A stretch of DNA of 64,000 bases, taken from NCBI RefSeq assembly GCF_019042275.1, contig NZ_JAHQCW010000023.1:32695-96694 (forward strand), given 5' to 3'. The DNA comes from Diplocloster agilis. Lineage in GTDB: Bacteria; Bacillota; Clostridia; Lachnospirales; Lachnospiraceae. The notes beneath the pieces were generated by a model. That model worked only from the letters and a program-made list of their open reading frames with translations, made no database searches and was not told the origin of the DNA. Shown here piece by piece: positions 16,196-25,575 of the stretch. Each line of letters starts with the position of its first letter. The first letter of the stretch is position 1. The position numbers and the translations under genes were made by a program.

Positions 16196-16923
16196 GTTTA
16201 TCGGCGGCGGTAAAAAAGAAATTTAAGAATTTTTCCATGGATGTCACCTTGCACACGGATGGAAAACCTTTGGGTGTGCTGGGCGCTTCCGGATGCGGAA
16301 AAAGCATGACTTTAAAATGTATTGCCGGGATCGAACATCCGGACAGCGGGGTGATCGCTCTGAATGACCAGCTGCTGTTTGATTCGGAACAGAAGATCTG
16401 CGTCTCCCCCCAGAAGCGCAGAATCGGTTACCTGTTTCAGAATTATGCCCTGTTTCCCCATATGACGGTAAAAAATAATATAGCCGCCGGCGTCCGGGGA
16501 ACCAAAGAGGAGATCGCGGGCCGGGTGGCGGACATGATGAAGCTTTTACATCTGGAAGGCCTGGAAGAGCGCTATCCGGCGCAGCTGTCCGGCGGGCAGC
16601 AGCAGCGGGTGGCGCTGGCCAGGATCTTGGCCTATGATCCGGAGGTGCTGCTGTTGGATGAGCCGTTCTCCGCCCTGGATACGTATCTGCGGGAAAAACT
16701 GCTGGACCAGATCGATGAACTCCTGGATATTTACCATGGTGAAGTGATCCTGGTCACGCATAATCCCCGGGAAATCTATAAGCTATGCAGCAGGATTCTG
16801 GTGATGGGGAACGGAGAGGTGCTGATGGAGGGACCCGTTTCCGAAATTTCTGAAAGTTCTGCGCTGGGGGTGCTTGAAAAAGTATATGAGAACGCTTATA
16901 CTGTTAAAAGCAAGGAAAGTTAA
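16192..16923 (+). CDS. modC: Molybdate ABC transporter ATP-binding protein, short form
   Basis: A 243-residue ATPase with Walker A GASGCGKS (31-38), signature [13 protein letters not shown] and Walker B VLLLDEPFSALD. Many ModC proteins are about 350 residues and end in a molybdate-binding TOBE (MOP) domain. This one stops soon after the nucleotide-binding domain, so it lacks that domain and the trans-inhibition it can provide. It is coupled to modB by a 4-bp overlap. Confidence 0.9.
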   Translation: MSLSAAVKKKFKNFSMDVTLHTDGKPLGVLGASGCGKSMTLKCIAGIEHPDSGVIALNDQLLFDSEQKICVSPQKRRIGYLFQNYALFPHMTVKNNIAAGVRGTKEEIAGRVADMMKLLHLEGLEERYPAQLSGGQQQRVALARILAYDPEVLLLDEPFSALDTYLREKLLDQIDELLDIYHGEVILVTHNPREIYKLCSRILVMGNGEVLMEGPVSEISESSALGVLEKVYENAYTVKSKES

Positions 16924-16931
16924 GGAGATGA

Positions 16932-17780
16932 ATGAACAGTATGGCAGAGAATCAAGAATGCAGCAGCAGCGCAAGCTGTTCCAGAGAAAGCTGTGAGGGG
17001 TGTCCCAGCAAGCAGCAGCCTCAGAGTTTTCAGGTAGAACCGAATCCATTTACGGTTGTTAAGAAAGTAATCGGTGTTGTCAGCGGAAAAGGCGGTGTGG
17101 GAAAATCCCTCGTAACCGCGTCACTGGCCAATGCTATGCGTGAAAAGGGATATGAAGTCGGTATCCTGGACGCGGATATAACCGGTCCTTCCATTCCCAA
17201 AATGTACGGCCTGCACGGCCCTTTAAGCGCTACCGATGAGGGGATTTTCCCGGCGGAAGCGGAAAACGGAGTAAAAGTCATGTCCGTGAATCTGATCATG
17301 CCCAACGAGGAAGATCCGGTGATCTGGCGCGGCCCTATTATCGCCAATACGGTAAAACAGTTCTGGCAGGAGGTTATGTGGGGTGACCTGGATTTCCTGT
17401 TCGTGGACATGCCTCCCGGAACCGGCGACGTTCCGCTGACGGTATTTCAGTCCCTGCCGGTAGACGGTATCGTGATCGTAACCAGCCCGCAGGATCTGGT
17501 ACAGCTGATTGTAAAGAAAGCATATAATATGGCCAACGCCATGAATATTCCGGTGCTGGGCATTGTGGAAAACTACAGCTATCTGAAATGTCCGGACTGC
17601 GGCAAAGAGATACGGGTATTTGGTGAAAGCCACATCGATGAGGCGGCGAAAGAGCTGAATCTAAGCGTATTGGGAAAAATGCCGATCGAGCCGGCCTTTG
17701 CGGAATTATCCGATCAGGGGAAATTTGCCGAAGCCAAAAATGAATATCTGTCCGCCGCCGCTTTTAAACTGGAAGAGTAG
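16932..17780 (+). CDS. Mrp/NBP35-type P-loop ATPase (iron-sulfur carrier)
   Basis: A 282-residue Mrp/ApbC-family protein. The N-terminus has a Cys-rich stretch (C10, C16, C21, C24), then Walker A GKGGVGKS (52-59), the DMPPGTGDVPLT segment and a KCPDCG pair near the C-terminus. Such proteins carry or transfer Fe-S clusters. It starts 9 bp after modC and could share its transcript. Mo enzymes usually also need Fe-S clusters, which may explain the linkage; that is inference. Confidence 0.88.
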   Translation: MNSMAENQECSSSASCSRESCEGCPSKQQPQSFQVEPNPFTVVKKVIGVVSGKGGVGKSLVTASLANAMREKGYEVGILDADITGPSIPKMYGLHGPLSATDEGIFPAEAENGVKVMSVNLIMPNEEDPVIWRGPIIANTVKQFWQEVMWGDLDFLFVDMPPGTGDVPLTVFQSLPVDGIVIVTSPQDLVQLIVKKAYNMANAMNIPVLGIVENYSYLKCPDCGKEIRVFGESHIDEAAKELNLSVLGKMPIEPAFAELSDQGKFAEAKNEYLSAAAFKLEE

Positions 17781-17783
17781 GGG

Positions 17784-17830
17784 GCATAAAATAGCAGCGC
17801 TCGAAAAGCCTCGCTGACTATTTTTTATGC
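17784..17830 (+). terminator. Terminator-like hairpin after the mod operon
   Basis: GCATAAAATAG (17784-17794) pairs with CTATTTTTTATGC (17818-17830), with an inner CAGCG/CGCTG stem. The T-run is inside the 3' arm, so it could act as a terminator. Confidence 0.5.
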
Positions 17831-18002
17831 ATCGCACATAAGCGGCTAAAAAGCAGCTGCAAGTGCTCTTAGCGATAAAAAAGAAGGACTCCGGTTCTGG
17901 AAGAATGAAACGGAAGCAAAGAAACGCTGCCGGGAGTAATGTGACCGGAGAAAGCGTAAACGGAAGAAGCACAACCAGGAGAAGCACAACCGGATGAAGA
18001 TG

Positions 18003-18049
18003 GGCTGCCGTACTGAAATTAAATTTTCAGTACGGCAGCTCTTTTTTTC
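18003..18049 (+). terminator. Rho-independent terminator
   Basis: GGGCTGCCGTACTGAAA pairs with TTTCAGTACGGCAGCT, followed by CTTTTTTT. It is a perfect long stem and closes the stretch after the mod/Mrp genes. Confidence 0.9.
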
Positions 18050-18116
18050 GGCTATTGGGGGATGGATTCTGCGCCATTACTTCTATATTATAATGTATAT
18101 ATGATATGGATATAGG

Positions 18117-18239
18117 ATGCGGCATTTATAGGTAAGTGCCCATGTACGCAGGGGAAATGTCTTTGGGTGTATAATTTTTATACAGGTTATTACCGCCGAC
18201 TGCTCACGCAAGTACATTGACAGAAGGAGGCTGCCGCAT
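18117..18239 (+). ncRNA. Candidate structured leader RNA, unassigned
   Basis: The gap 18050-18475 has no gene. A TATAAT at 18089-18094 could start a transcript of about 375 nt ahead of the response regulator. Within it, ATGCGGCA (18117-18124) pairs with TGCCGCAT (18232-18239), enclosing ATGTAC (18142-18147) with GTACAT (18212-18217) and a GTATAA/TTATAC hairpin. Smaller hairpins follow downstream (CCTCA/TGAGG, GCGGC/GCTGC, GCCC/GGGC, ATCAG/CTGAT, up to 18450). I could not match it to a known riboswitch or to 6S RNA. Pairing was judged by eye. Confidence 0.4.
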
Positions 18240-18475
18240 TACACTATTGATTGTTAGCGGATACTGCCTCAGAATATGAGGACGGTGAAAAATTACTATA
18301 TCATACATTATTGAGCGGCGAAGGCTGCGAACCCGCCCGAAGGGCATGAATGAATGGGATACTGTAAAGTATAAGATTTAATATCATGAGATTCGATCAG
18401 GAATATGAAAACTATCTGATCACATGAAAGGTTTAGCAGGCGAGAGAAACCGTGCGTGCGGAAGGGAACAAATTT

Positions 18476-19177
18476 ATGGAGCGGATTTTAATTATAGAAG
18501 ATGATGAAATGTTAAATGCAGGCCTTTGCTATAATATGCAGGCGGCAGGATATATCCCGGTCCCGGCTTATGATCTGAAGACAGCCAGAGATCTTTTGCA
18601 CAGCCAGAGGTGGGACCTGATATTGCTGGATGTAAACCTGCCGGATGGTAACGGCTATGCGTTTGCCGGACAGATCCGCCGGGACAGCGATGTGCCGGTC
18701 ATATTTTTGACTGCGCAGGATATGGATGAGGATATGGTAAAAGGATTTGAGGCCGGTGCGGATGATTATATCACGAAACCATTTAATATTAAAGTTGTGC
18801 TCCAGAGAATCCGGGCGGTGTTAAACCGCTGCGGAAAAGCTAAGGCGGCCGAAGAACTGGTGTGCGGCAACCTGAGGGTCAACCTGTCGGAAATGACGGT
18901 GCAAAAAGGAAATTCCCCTCTTGCGCTGACCCCCACGGAATATAAGCTTTTGAAAACCTTTCTCCAAAACCCGGGGCAGGTGCTGACCCGGGAAATAATA
19001 TTGGAGAAATTGTGGGACAGTGAGGGAAACTTTGTGGACGAGCATACCCTGACGATCAATGTGAGCAGGCTCAGATCCAAAATATCCGATGCGCAATATA
19101 CATACATAAAGACGGTATATGGGGTCGGTTATCAATGGATCGGCGACAGGGAGCAGATCGGAGGCGGAAATGAATAA
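18476..19177 (+). CDS. OmpR-family response regulator
   Basis: A 233-residue regulator. The receiver domain (IIEDDEML, phospho-acceptor Asp in LLDVNLPDGNGY, Lys in DDYITKPF) is joined to an OmpR-type winged helix (LTPTEYKLLKTFLQNPGQVLTREIILEKLW). I use the ATG at 18476, with GAAGGGA 8 bp upstream; a longer frame to GTG 18452 has poorer signals. It overlaps the histidine kinase gene by 8 bp. Together they probably sense a cell-envelope stress or peptide and control the ABC transporter that follows. Confidence 0.9.
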   Translation: MERILIIEDDEMLNAGLCYNMQAAGYIPVPAYDLKTARDLLHSQRWDLILLDVNLPDGNGYAFAGQIRRDSDVPVIFLTAQDMDEDMVKGFEAGADDYITKPFNIKVVLQRIRAVLNRCGKAKAAEELVCGNLRVNLSEMTVQKGNSPLALTPTEYKLLKTFLQNPGQVLTREIILEKLWDSEGNFVDEHTLTINVSRLRSKISDAQYTYIKTVYGVGYQWIGDREQIGGGNE

Positions 19178-20219
19178 TCAAAAAAGCATCCGGGAGATAT
19201 TTTTGGCCGCAGCGGCACTTATCATTATCCTTCTCTATCTGACGGCCAGCCTGTATCTGACCCGTGAGAATCCTCAAAGAGTCCTGATATGGACGCTTGC
19301 GGTTCTGTTTTCACTGTTATTGGCCGGGATTATGGGAGTGGGATATTATCTGTGCCGGCGGCGTATGGACCGCATAACGGAGCAGATCTGCGACAGCATC
19401 GACCGGCTGATCGACGGCAAAAAGATAGTAGGAAGCAAAGAGCGGGAAACCCTTACTTCAAAAATCACAATGAAGCTGGATAAACTTTCCGATGTCACCG
19501 CTTCCGCAGTAGCCCAAAGCCTCAGCCAAAAGCAGGAGGTTCAGCAAATGGTCTCCGATATTTCCCACCAGCTGAAAACGCCTATCGCGAATATTCGGAT
19601 GTACAGTGATACGATTGCCAACAGTGAATTGCCAAAACAGCAGGAGCAGAAATTTCTGGAAGTCCTGAACGGACAGGTTAAAAAGCTTGAGTTTTTAGTA
19701 AACGCCTTGATTAAAATGTCCAGATTGGAAAGTCGCCTGATCCATCTGCAGAAAGCGGATACCCAGGTGTCCGCCTTATTGGAGGAAATAACCGATTCCG
19801 TTACTCCCCGAGCGGATGAAAAACACATCCGAATCCAAATAGCCTGCCCTGAAATCCTGACGCTTGCCTGCGATCCCAAATGGACCGCAGAAGCGCTGTT
19901 TAATATACTGGAAAACGCGGTAAAATATACCGAAGAAAACGGCCGGATCTTCATCCGGGCGGAGCGGCTTGAGATGTACAGCAAGATTGAGATCACGGAT
20001 AATGGCATCGGCATCTCTCCCGAACGGGTAAACGACATTTTTAAAAGATTTTACAGAGACAGCCAGGTCAGGCGAATCGAGGGTCTCGGCATCGGTCTCT
20101 ACCTGTCCCGCCATATCATCAGCCAGCAGGGCGGCTACATCCGCGTACAATCAAGGCCGGGGCAGGGCTCCACGTTTTCCGTGTTTTTACCGAATGGAGG
20201 AGGAAAAGGGCCGGTATAA
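19170..20219 (+). CDS. Sensor histidine kinase
   Basis: A 349-residue membrane kinase with two N-terminal helices (about residues 12-32 and 42-60) separated by a very short extracellular loop, then the phospho-acceptor box DISHQLKTPIANIRM and an ATP-binding domain with DNGIGISPE and GLGIGLYLSRHI. The short loop suggests intramembrane sensing, possibly through the adjacent transporter. The start at 19170 has GATCGGAGGCGGAA upstream and overlaps the regulator gene. Confidence 0.88.
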   Translation: MNNQKSIREIFLAAAALIIILLYLTASLYLTRENPQRVLIWTLAVLFSLLLAGIMGVGYYLCRRRMDRITEQICDSIDRLIDGKKIVGSKERETLTSKITMKLDKLSDVTASAVAQSLSQKQEVQQMVSDISHQLKTPIANIRMYSDTIANSELPKQQEQKFLEVLNGQVKKLEFLVNALIKMSRLESRLIHLQKADTQVSALLEEITDSVTPRADEKHIRIQIACPEILTLACDPKWTAEALFNILENAVKYTEENGRIFIRAERLEMYSKIEITDNGIGISPERVNDIFKRFYRDSQVRRIEGLGIGLYLSRHIISQQGGYIRVQSRPGQGSTFSVFLPNGGGKGPV

Positions 20220-20319
20220 CGATTTGCAACAGAGGTCCCGGACAGCCGGAGCAAAAAAAACGGCTGCCCGGGGCCTCCCTCTTATTAATGCAGAAAAAAA
20301 TATATTGAATGTTACAAGA

Positions 20320-20357
20320 TTGAGAGGATTCCTTGAGACTTTGAGAGGGTTTTGAAA
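20320..20357. promoter_or_regulatory. Direct TTGAGA repeats before the ABC operon
   Basis: TTGAGA occurs at 20320, 20333 and 20341, and TTGAAA at 20352. The copies at 20320 and 20341 are 21 bp apart, and those at 20341 and 20352 are 11 bp apart, near whole helical turns. OmpR-type regulators bind tandem repeats, so this is a plausible site for the regulator encoded at 18476. A TATGAT lies at 20370-20375. A C/G-rich hairpin (CAGCCG/CGGCTG, near 20240) between kinase and transporter may be a weak terminator. Confidence 0.4.
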
Positions 20358-20404
20358 CTTTCGGGTGCTATGATGGAGTTATCAAAGGAAAGGGTGAGAA
20401 ACTT

Positions 20405-21079
20405 ATGAGTATATTAGAGACGAAGGACTTGAAAAAGTATTATGGGAGCGGCAGCCAGATGGTTAAGGCGTTAGACGGCGTGTCACTGGAGATAGAAAAG
20501 GGCAGTTTTACGGCGGTGGTAGGCACATCGGGCAGTGGAAAATCCACACTGCTGCATATGATCGGCGGCTTGGATACCCCTACTTCCGGCAGCGTTACGG
20601 TGGGCGGGAAGGAGCTTTCCAGCATGAGCGATGAGGAGCTTACGATCTTCCGGCGCCGTCAGATCGGATTCGTGTTTCAGAATTATAATCTGGTGCCGAT
20701 CCTGAATGTGTATGAAAATATTGTGCTGCCTATCGAGCTGGATGGAAGCAAGCCGGATCAGGAATATATTAAGGAGATCGTTCAGCTGATCGGCCTGAAG
20801 GACCGCCTGGACAGCATGCCGAACCAGCTGTCCGGGGGACAGCAGCAAAGAGTGGCTATCGCCCGGGCCCTGGCGGCCAAACCGGCAATCCTGCTGGCGG
20901 ATGAACCCACCGGTAATCTGGACAGCCGTACCAGTCAGGATGTGTTAAGCCTGTTGAAAACTACCGGAGAGAAGTTCCATCAGACCATGATGATAATCAC
21001 GCATAATGAAGAGATTGCCCAGATGGCGGATGAGACGATCCGTATCGAGGATGGAAAAATCGCGGAAAGCAGGTGGTAA
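20405..21079 (+). CDS. ABC transporter ATP-binding protein (MacB/LolD type)
   Basis: A 224-residue ATPase with Walker A GTSGSGKS, signature [15 protein letters not shown] and Walker [13 protein letters not shown]. This form is typical of ATPases that pair with FtsX-type permeases and power export or removal of peptides or lipids at the membrane. Its stop overlaps the region of the permease start. The upstream two-component genes suggest peptide-induced expression. Confidence 0.92.
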   Translation: MSILETKDLKKYYGSGSQMVKALDGVSLEIEKGSFTAVVGTSGSGKSTLLHMIGGLDTPTSGSVTVGGKELSSMSDEELTIFRRRQIGFVFQNYNLVPILNVYENIVLPIELDGSKPDQEYIKEIVQLIGLKDRLDSMPNQLSGGQQQRVAIARALAAKPAILLADEPTGNLDSRTSQDVLSLLKTTGEKFHQTMMIITHNEEIAQMADETIRIEDGKIAESRW

Positions 21080-21081
21080 TC

Positions 21082-23529
21082 ATGGGTCTGGACAAAAACA
21101 ATAACAGGAATGTCGTAAATAAGATAGCCAAAAAGGATCTGCATAAAAACAGGAACCTGAATCTGTTTACCTGTATGACGGTAGCCTTAAGCGTAGCGCT
21201 GATCCTAACCTTTTTGCTGTATGGATTCGGAAGCGCGACAGAAAAATTAAGAAGGATGGAAGAGCGCTCCCAGGTAACTTACGAACAAGTAACGAAAGAA
21301 CAGCTGGAACAGATCAAAGACCGCCCGGATATTCTGTGGGCCGGCGGCAGTATGAGCGCCGGAAGCGCGAAGGTCGGAACGGCCCGGCTGGTAGTCTTTT
21401 ACCAGGACGCAGTGATGGCGGAAAAAAATGAATTGAAATATACGGGGGAACTGCCCGAAGAGGGAACGGAACTGATGCTGCCCAGGGACTATCTGGAACG
21501 TCTTAATATAAAAGCGTCGCCAGGAGATACCGTCTCTCTTGACCTGGGAGACGGACAGACGAGGGATTATAGTTTAAGCGGAATCAGCGAAGCTCCCTCC
21601 AAGGGCGGCGGCATCTATCGGATCGTGGCGTCTCAGAATGTGATCGGCCTGCTGACCGGCCGGCCTTCCGATCGAGTGGACGCGGTAGTCGATATGAAAA
21701 ATGCAACGAATATGACGCTTAGCGAAGCCACGGAGAAGGCGGCGCAGATCGGGGCCGAATACGGGATTTCGGAAGAACAGATTAAGATGGCGGAATCCTT
21801 TTTTAACCAGGCGTCGGTTTCCAGAATCGGCACCCTCACCATCGTAATGCTGGCTGCGGTCGCTGTTCTGATCCTTTTGTCGGCGGGCATTGTCATTAAG
21901 AATATCTTCTACATTTCTGTGGCGGGAAAAGTGCGGGAATATGGCCAGCTGCGTACGATCGGAGCTACACAGAAGCAGGTCCGCCGCCTGGTTACCAGGG
22001 AAGGGATGGTTCTGGCAGCCAGGGGAATCCCTTTCGGCCTGGCGTTTGGATGCCTGATGGGATACATTCTGGTGCCCAAGGGGTGGGAATGGAAGACGGC
22101 TCTGCTCTGCGGTATCGTGTGTGTACTGTTCGGGTTCGCAGGGGTCAGGCTGGCCGTCAGAAAACCGGCCCGGATCGCCGCGAAAACTTCACCGATCGAG
22201 GCTGCCCAATACACCGGTTATGAAGGAAAACATACCGGTACAAAAAACCTGACGCGGAGCCTGAATCCTTCCTACCTGGGTATTCTGAATCTGAAGCGGA
22301 GCAAAAAGAAGACAGCCATGACCATGTGCTCTTTAGTTCTGGCGGGAATTCTGCTGGGAACCATCTGCACCTTTGTCGTATCCTACAAGCCGGAACAAGT
22401 GGCGTTATCCCAGTTCCCCAACGGGGAATATCAGGTAAGCCTGACGGTAGATCAGGGATATGGAGCGGACACCAGCCAGAGCAGCCGGATGAAGAACATG
22501 ACGGAGCTGCAAAAAAGCGGTCTGATGGCTGAGGTGGAAGAGCAGATTATGAACATCGATGGTGTCAGACAGATCCGGCCCTGGTATCTGGTAGAGATCA
22601 AACAGGATATATTTCAGGAAGAAAGAGAAGGTTCCATTAACGGCCTGGAAGAACAGGATTTCGCCCTGCTCAAACAGATGAATTACGAAGGGCCTCAAAC
22701 TTATGAAGAACTAAACGCGCAAATGGGAGTGATCCTGGAATTAGGAAGCAACAGCAGGCTGAAAGAGCACCCCGTTCACATCGGAGATACCTTCCACGTG
22801 ACCTACTGTGACCCGTCGGGACAGGAAACCGTCGTGGAAATGCCGGTTATTGCCACTTACAACCAGATCCTATGGCAGCAGGCAAACAAAGTGGATTACG
22901 GCGAAATCCCCCTTTCCATCATGGGCAGTATGCTGCTGATGCCTGTGTCCCAGCTGGAGCAGATGACCGGTACCGACAGTTCCTACGGAATTGAATTTGC
23001 CGTAGATCCATCCAAAGCGCAGTCCATAGAAAACACGTTGACAGATCTGTATGCCGAAAGCGGTAACCTGAACGTCATGTCCAAACAGGAGAATATGGAT
23101 GCAGCCAGGGAGATGATGGAGCCCATGAAGATCGTGCTCAATGTACTGGCCGCGTTCCTCATCTTGTTCGGCATCATCAACCTGATCAATACGGAGCTTA
23201 CGAACCTGTACAGCCGCCGCCGGGAGATCGCCGTTCTCCAGTCGGTCGGCATGACCAAACGTCAGGTCGGCAAAATGTTGAGCCAAGAGAGCACCATATA
23301 TACCGTAGTAACCATCGCCTTTACCGTGATCGTCGGAAGCCTTATGGGCTATGGCCTGCAGTACGCGATGGAAAATGCGCTGATGGTCCCGATGGAATAT
23401 ACATTCCCATTAATCCCGGTTCTGCTATATATTGCTGCCCTGCTGGGAGTACAGTTTACAATGAACGCTTACGGTTCGCGGATGCTGGCACAGCAGCCTC
23501 TGGTGGAGCGGATTAGGCAGGCGGAATAG
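21082..23529 (+). CDS. FtsX-type ABC transporter permease (two FtsX domains)
   Basis: A permease of about 815 residues. One helix follows the N-terminal basic region, then an extracellular domain, a three-helix FtsX block (about residues 255-370), a second helix with a further extracellular domain, and a C-terminal FtsX block (LNVLAAFLILFGIINLINTELTNLYSRRREIAVLQSVGMTKRQ). I prefer ATG 21082 (AGGTGG 6 bp upstream) over GTG 21073. It should act with the ATPase just upstream in peptide or envelope-stress resistance. The ligand is unknown. Confidence 0.88.
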   Translation: MGLDKNNNRNVVNKIAKKDLHKNRNLNLFTCMTVALSVALILTFLLYGFGSATEKLRRMEERSQVTYEQVTKEQLEQIKDRPDILWAGGSMSAGSAKVGTARLVVFYQDAVMAEKNELKYTGELPEEGTELMLPRDYLERLNIKASPGDTVSLDLGDGQTRDYSLSGISEAPSKGGGIYRIVASQNVIGLLTGRPSDRVDAVVDMKNATNMTLSEATEKAAQIGAEYGISEEQIKMAESFFNQASVSRIGTLTIVMLAAVAVLILLSAGIVIKNIFYISVAGKVREYGQLRTIGATQKQVRRLVTREGMVLAARGIPFGLAFGCLMGYILVPKGWEWKTALLCGIVCVLFGFAGVRLAVRKPARIAAKTSPIEAAQYTGYEGKHTGTKNLTRSLNPSYLGILNLKRSKKKTAMTMCSLVLAGILLGTICTFVVSYKPEQVALSQFPNGEYQVSLTVDQGYGADTSQSSRMKNMTELQKSGLMAEVEEQIMNIDGVRQIRPWYLVEIKQDIFQEEREGSINGLEEQDFALLKQMNYEGPQTYEELNAQMGVILELGSNSRLKEHPVHIGDTFHVTYCDPSGQETVVEMPVIATYNQILWQQANKVDYGEIPLSIMGSMLLMPVSQLEQMTGTDSSYGIEFAVDPSKAQSIENTLTDLYAESGNLNVMSKQENMDAAREMMEPMKIVLNVLAAFLILFGIINLINTELTNLYSRRREIAVLQSVGMTKRQVGKMLSQESTIYTVVTIAFTVIVGSLMGYGLQYAMENALMVPMEYTFPLIPVLLYIAALLGVQFTMNAYGSRMLAQQPLVERIRQAE

Positions 23530-23547
23530 AGAGAGCCCGCTTCGGGT

Positions 23548-25575
23548 CTAGCGGCGGTTGTAAGTGAAGCGGGCAGTTAGGTAATAGATGCCGTAGAGCA
23601 GAGTGAACAAGAAGAGTGAATATCCAAGGGATTGGTAAATCCAAAGCCGGCTGGTAAAGATGGGTAAATGGAACTCTGTGTAGTGGATTTTTTCTGCGGT
23701 TATCGAAATAAGACTGGTGCTTATGACGAGGGCAGGCAGGATCGGTAGTATGAAAAGCAATGTCAGATATCGGTTGTTTTGTTTGGTGATCTGCTTATTG
23801 GACATGCCAAGGCGGCGGAGAATGTTGTCCTGCTGTTGTTTCTTTTCTTTGTCGCTTAACAACTGGGTTGCCAGAATGGCTGCACCGGTGATTTCTAAAA
23901 TGAGCGCCAGATAAAAGAGGCAGATTAAGAAGGAGTACATTTGGGACAGAGATTCTTTTTGCGCCCATTTTCCGGTGAGGTAATCTGCGGTGGAATGGAC
24001 TAGCGCAGTGCCGTATTTACCATTTGTGGAACGGATCGTGCTTCTGTCCAGGAGGATTAGCCGGTCATGGGAAGCGGCGATGATGGTTTGCAGGGAAATG
24101 CTGTTGAGGGGAGATTCGGTTATCGCGGCATAGAGGCTGTATCGTATTTCCAACCGGACGGCTATCGGGTCGGGGATTATGATTATATAGTCGTATCCGT
24201 TACCGTAGGGCTCGCTTTGGGAAAAGGGTTCGGTTAAGATTCCGCCGGCGGTTAATGTGCGGCCGGACAGGGTGATTTTTGGATTTTGTGATATATAGCT
24301 GGTGAAGCTGGTTTTTAGGGCTGGGACGCAATGGATATAGTAGCTGTTTTCGTTTAGTTCCGCTTTTTCGTATCCCAGTATTTTTCTTAAGATTGTGTAG
24401 TCGCTCTGGGCCATATAGGTGTCGTATTGGTATTCTTCGTAGATAAAGCTTCGCGGGCGGCCTACGGCGGTCACTGTTTTGCCGCGGACGGCAAGAAAGT
24501 CCTGTTTCGAATTGGTATAAATGTTATAAGCATGGCTGGATCGGATGGGGGCTGCGGGCGCAATGAGTTTCTCATAGACGGAAAAATCCCGGCTCTCTTT
24601 GTTGTGGAGAATCATAAGATCAAAGACGTTTGAACTGACGCTCCGGGCTGCAAGACTGCTGGCGGAGATGCCGATTCCGATAAAGGTGAGCGCCAGTGTG
24701 AACAGGATCGAGAGGACCGCCATAGCAATACTCATCGAACGTATTTTGGAAGTGAAAAGCCGGAAGGTGATCAGATGGTCTTTGGTGTACTTCCAGGCAA
24801 TTCGATTTTCTGATATTGCCACAAGAAAGGAAGGAATGCTCAGAAAAAAGCCGAATAAGAACAGGGACAGCAGTAGCATTCCCAGCAGATAATCATATCC
24901 CCTGCCAAGCGGCTGCACAGTAATAAAGGTAAGACCCAGGCAGCCGGAGATGATGGAAAGCAAAAAGACAGTTATGGCGGACGCCCTGCCGGCCAGCAGG
25001 TGTTTTTCATTTTGCCGGTCATAATAGAGCAGATCGTATAGTTTTATCCTGCGGACCCATTTTCTGCTTTTTAGAAGGGAAAATAAAAAAATAGCAGCAA
25101 AATAAAGCAGAGTCAGAACTGCCGTCCGGAGCGACAATCTGAAATTGAGCGAGTAGGATTGCGCAAACATGCCAAGCAACGCCGCCTGAAGCAGTTGGGA
25201 CAGCAGGATGCCGGCCGGAAGGCTGAGCAGATAGGCGATGGCTCCGATGATTAAATTTTCCCGGAAAATAAGCCTGCTGATAGAACGGTTGGGGATGCCG
25301 GAGACCATGTATATACTGAATTCTCTGCTGCGCCTTTTGAGCATGTAGTTTGTCATATAATTTACGATCCAGCCCAAAACGAGGATGATGAGCAGTGTTG
25401 AAACGGTAATCATGTATGGCAGTATTTCCAGTTCAGACAGCGCTTTTATGCTATCAGAGAAAATGAAAGCGTTGAAGGCGTACATGGAGGAGACGGAGCA
25501 TATGAGGGTGACCAGATACAGCGTATAATCCCGGAACTGCCGTTTGGCGTTACGTACAGACAATGTTCCTAACAT
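23548..25575 (-). CDS. BceB-like ABC transporter permease
   Basis: A 675-residue permease of BceB length, with about 10 helices: four before and four after a large extracellular domain (about residues 310-530, between IGIGISASSLAAR and the MYSFLICLFYLALILEITGAAI helix). N-terminal MLGTLSVRNAKRQFRDYTLYL is typical. BceAB systems free cell-wall targets from peptide antibiotics such as bacitracin. It overlaps the ATPase gene by 7 bp. It is convergent with the other FtsX permease, with only 18 bp between stop codons. A GCCCGCTTC/GAAGCGGGC inverted repeat lies at this junction. Confidence 0.87.
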   Translation of the reverse strand: MLGTLSVRNAKRQFRDYTLYLVTLICSVSSMYAFNAFIFSDSIKALSELEILPYMITVSTLLIILVLGWIVNYMTNYMLKRRSREFSIYMVSGIPNRSISRLIFRENLIIGAIAYLLSLPAGILLSQLLQAALLGMFAQSYSLNFRLSLRTAVLTLLYFAAIFLFSLLKSRKWVRRIKLYDLLYYDRQNEKHLLAGRASAITVFLLSIISGCLGLTFITVQPLGRGYDYLLGMLLLSLFLFGFFLSIPSFLVAISENRIAWKYTKDHLITFRLFTSKIRSMSIAMAVLSILFTLALTFIGIGISASSLAARSVSSNVFDLMILHNKESRDFSVYEKLIAPAAPIRSSHAYNIYTNSKQDFLAVRGKTVTAVGRPRSFIYEEYQYDTYMAQSDYTILRKILGYEKAELNENSYYIHCVPALKTSFTSYISQNPKITLSGRTLTAGGILTEPFSQSEPYGNGYDYIIIIPDPIAVRLEIRYSLYAAITESPLNSISLQTIIAASHDRLILLDRSTIRSTNGKYGTALVHSTADYLTGKWAQKESLSQMYSFLICLFYLALILEITGAAILATQLLSDKEKKQQQDNILRRLGMSNKQITKQNNRYLTLLFILPILPALVISTSLISITAEKIHYTEFHLPIFTSRLWIYQSLGYSLFLFTLLYGIYYLTARFTYNRR

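Noticed and set aside
18117..18239. 6S RNA or a known riboswitch
   Set aside because: The architecture is a closed stem with nested helices, but the length is short for 6S and I see no TPP, cobalamin, SAM, FMN, c-di-GMP or Moco riboswitch core.
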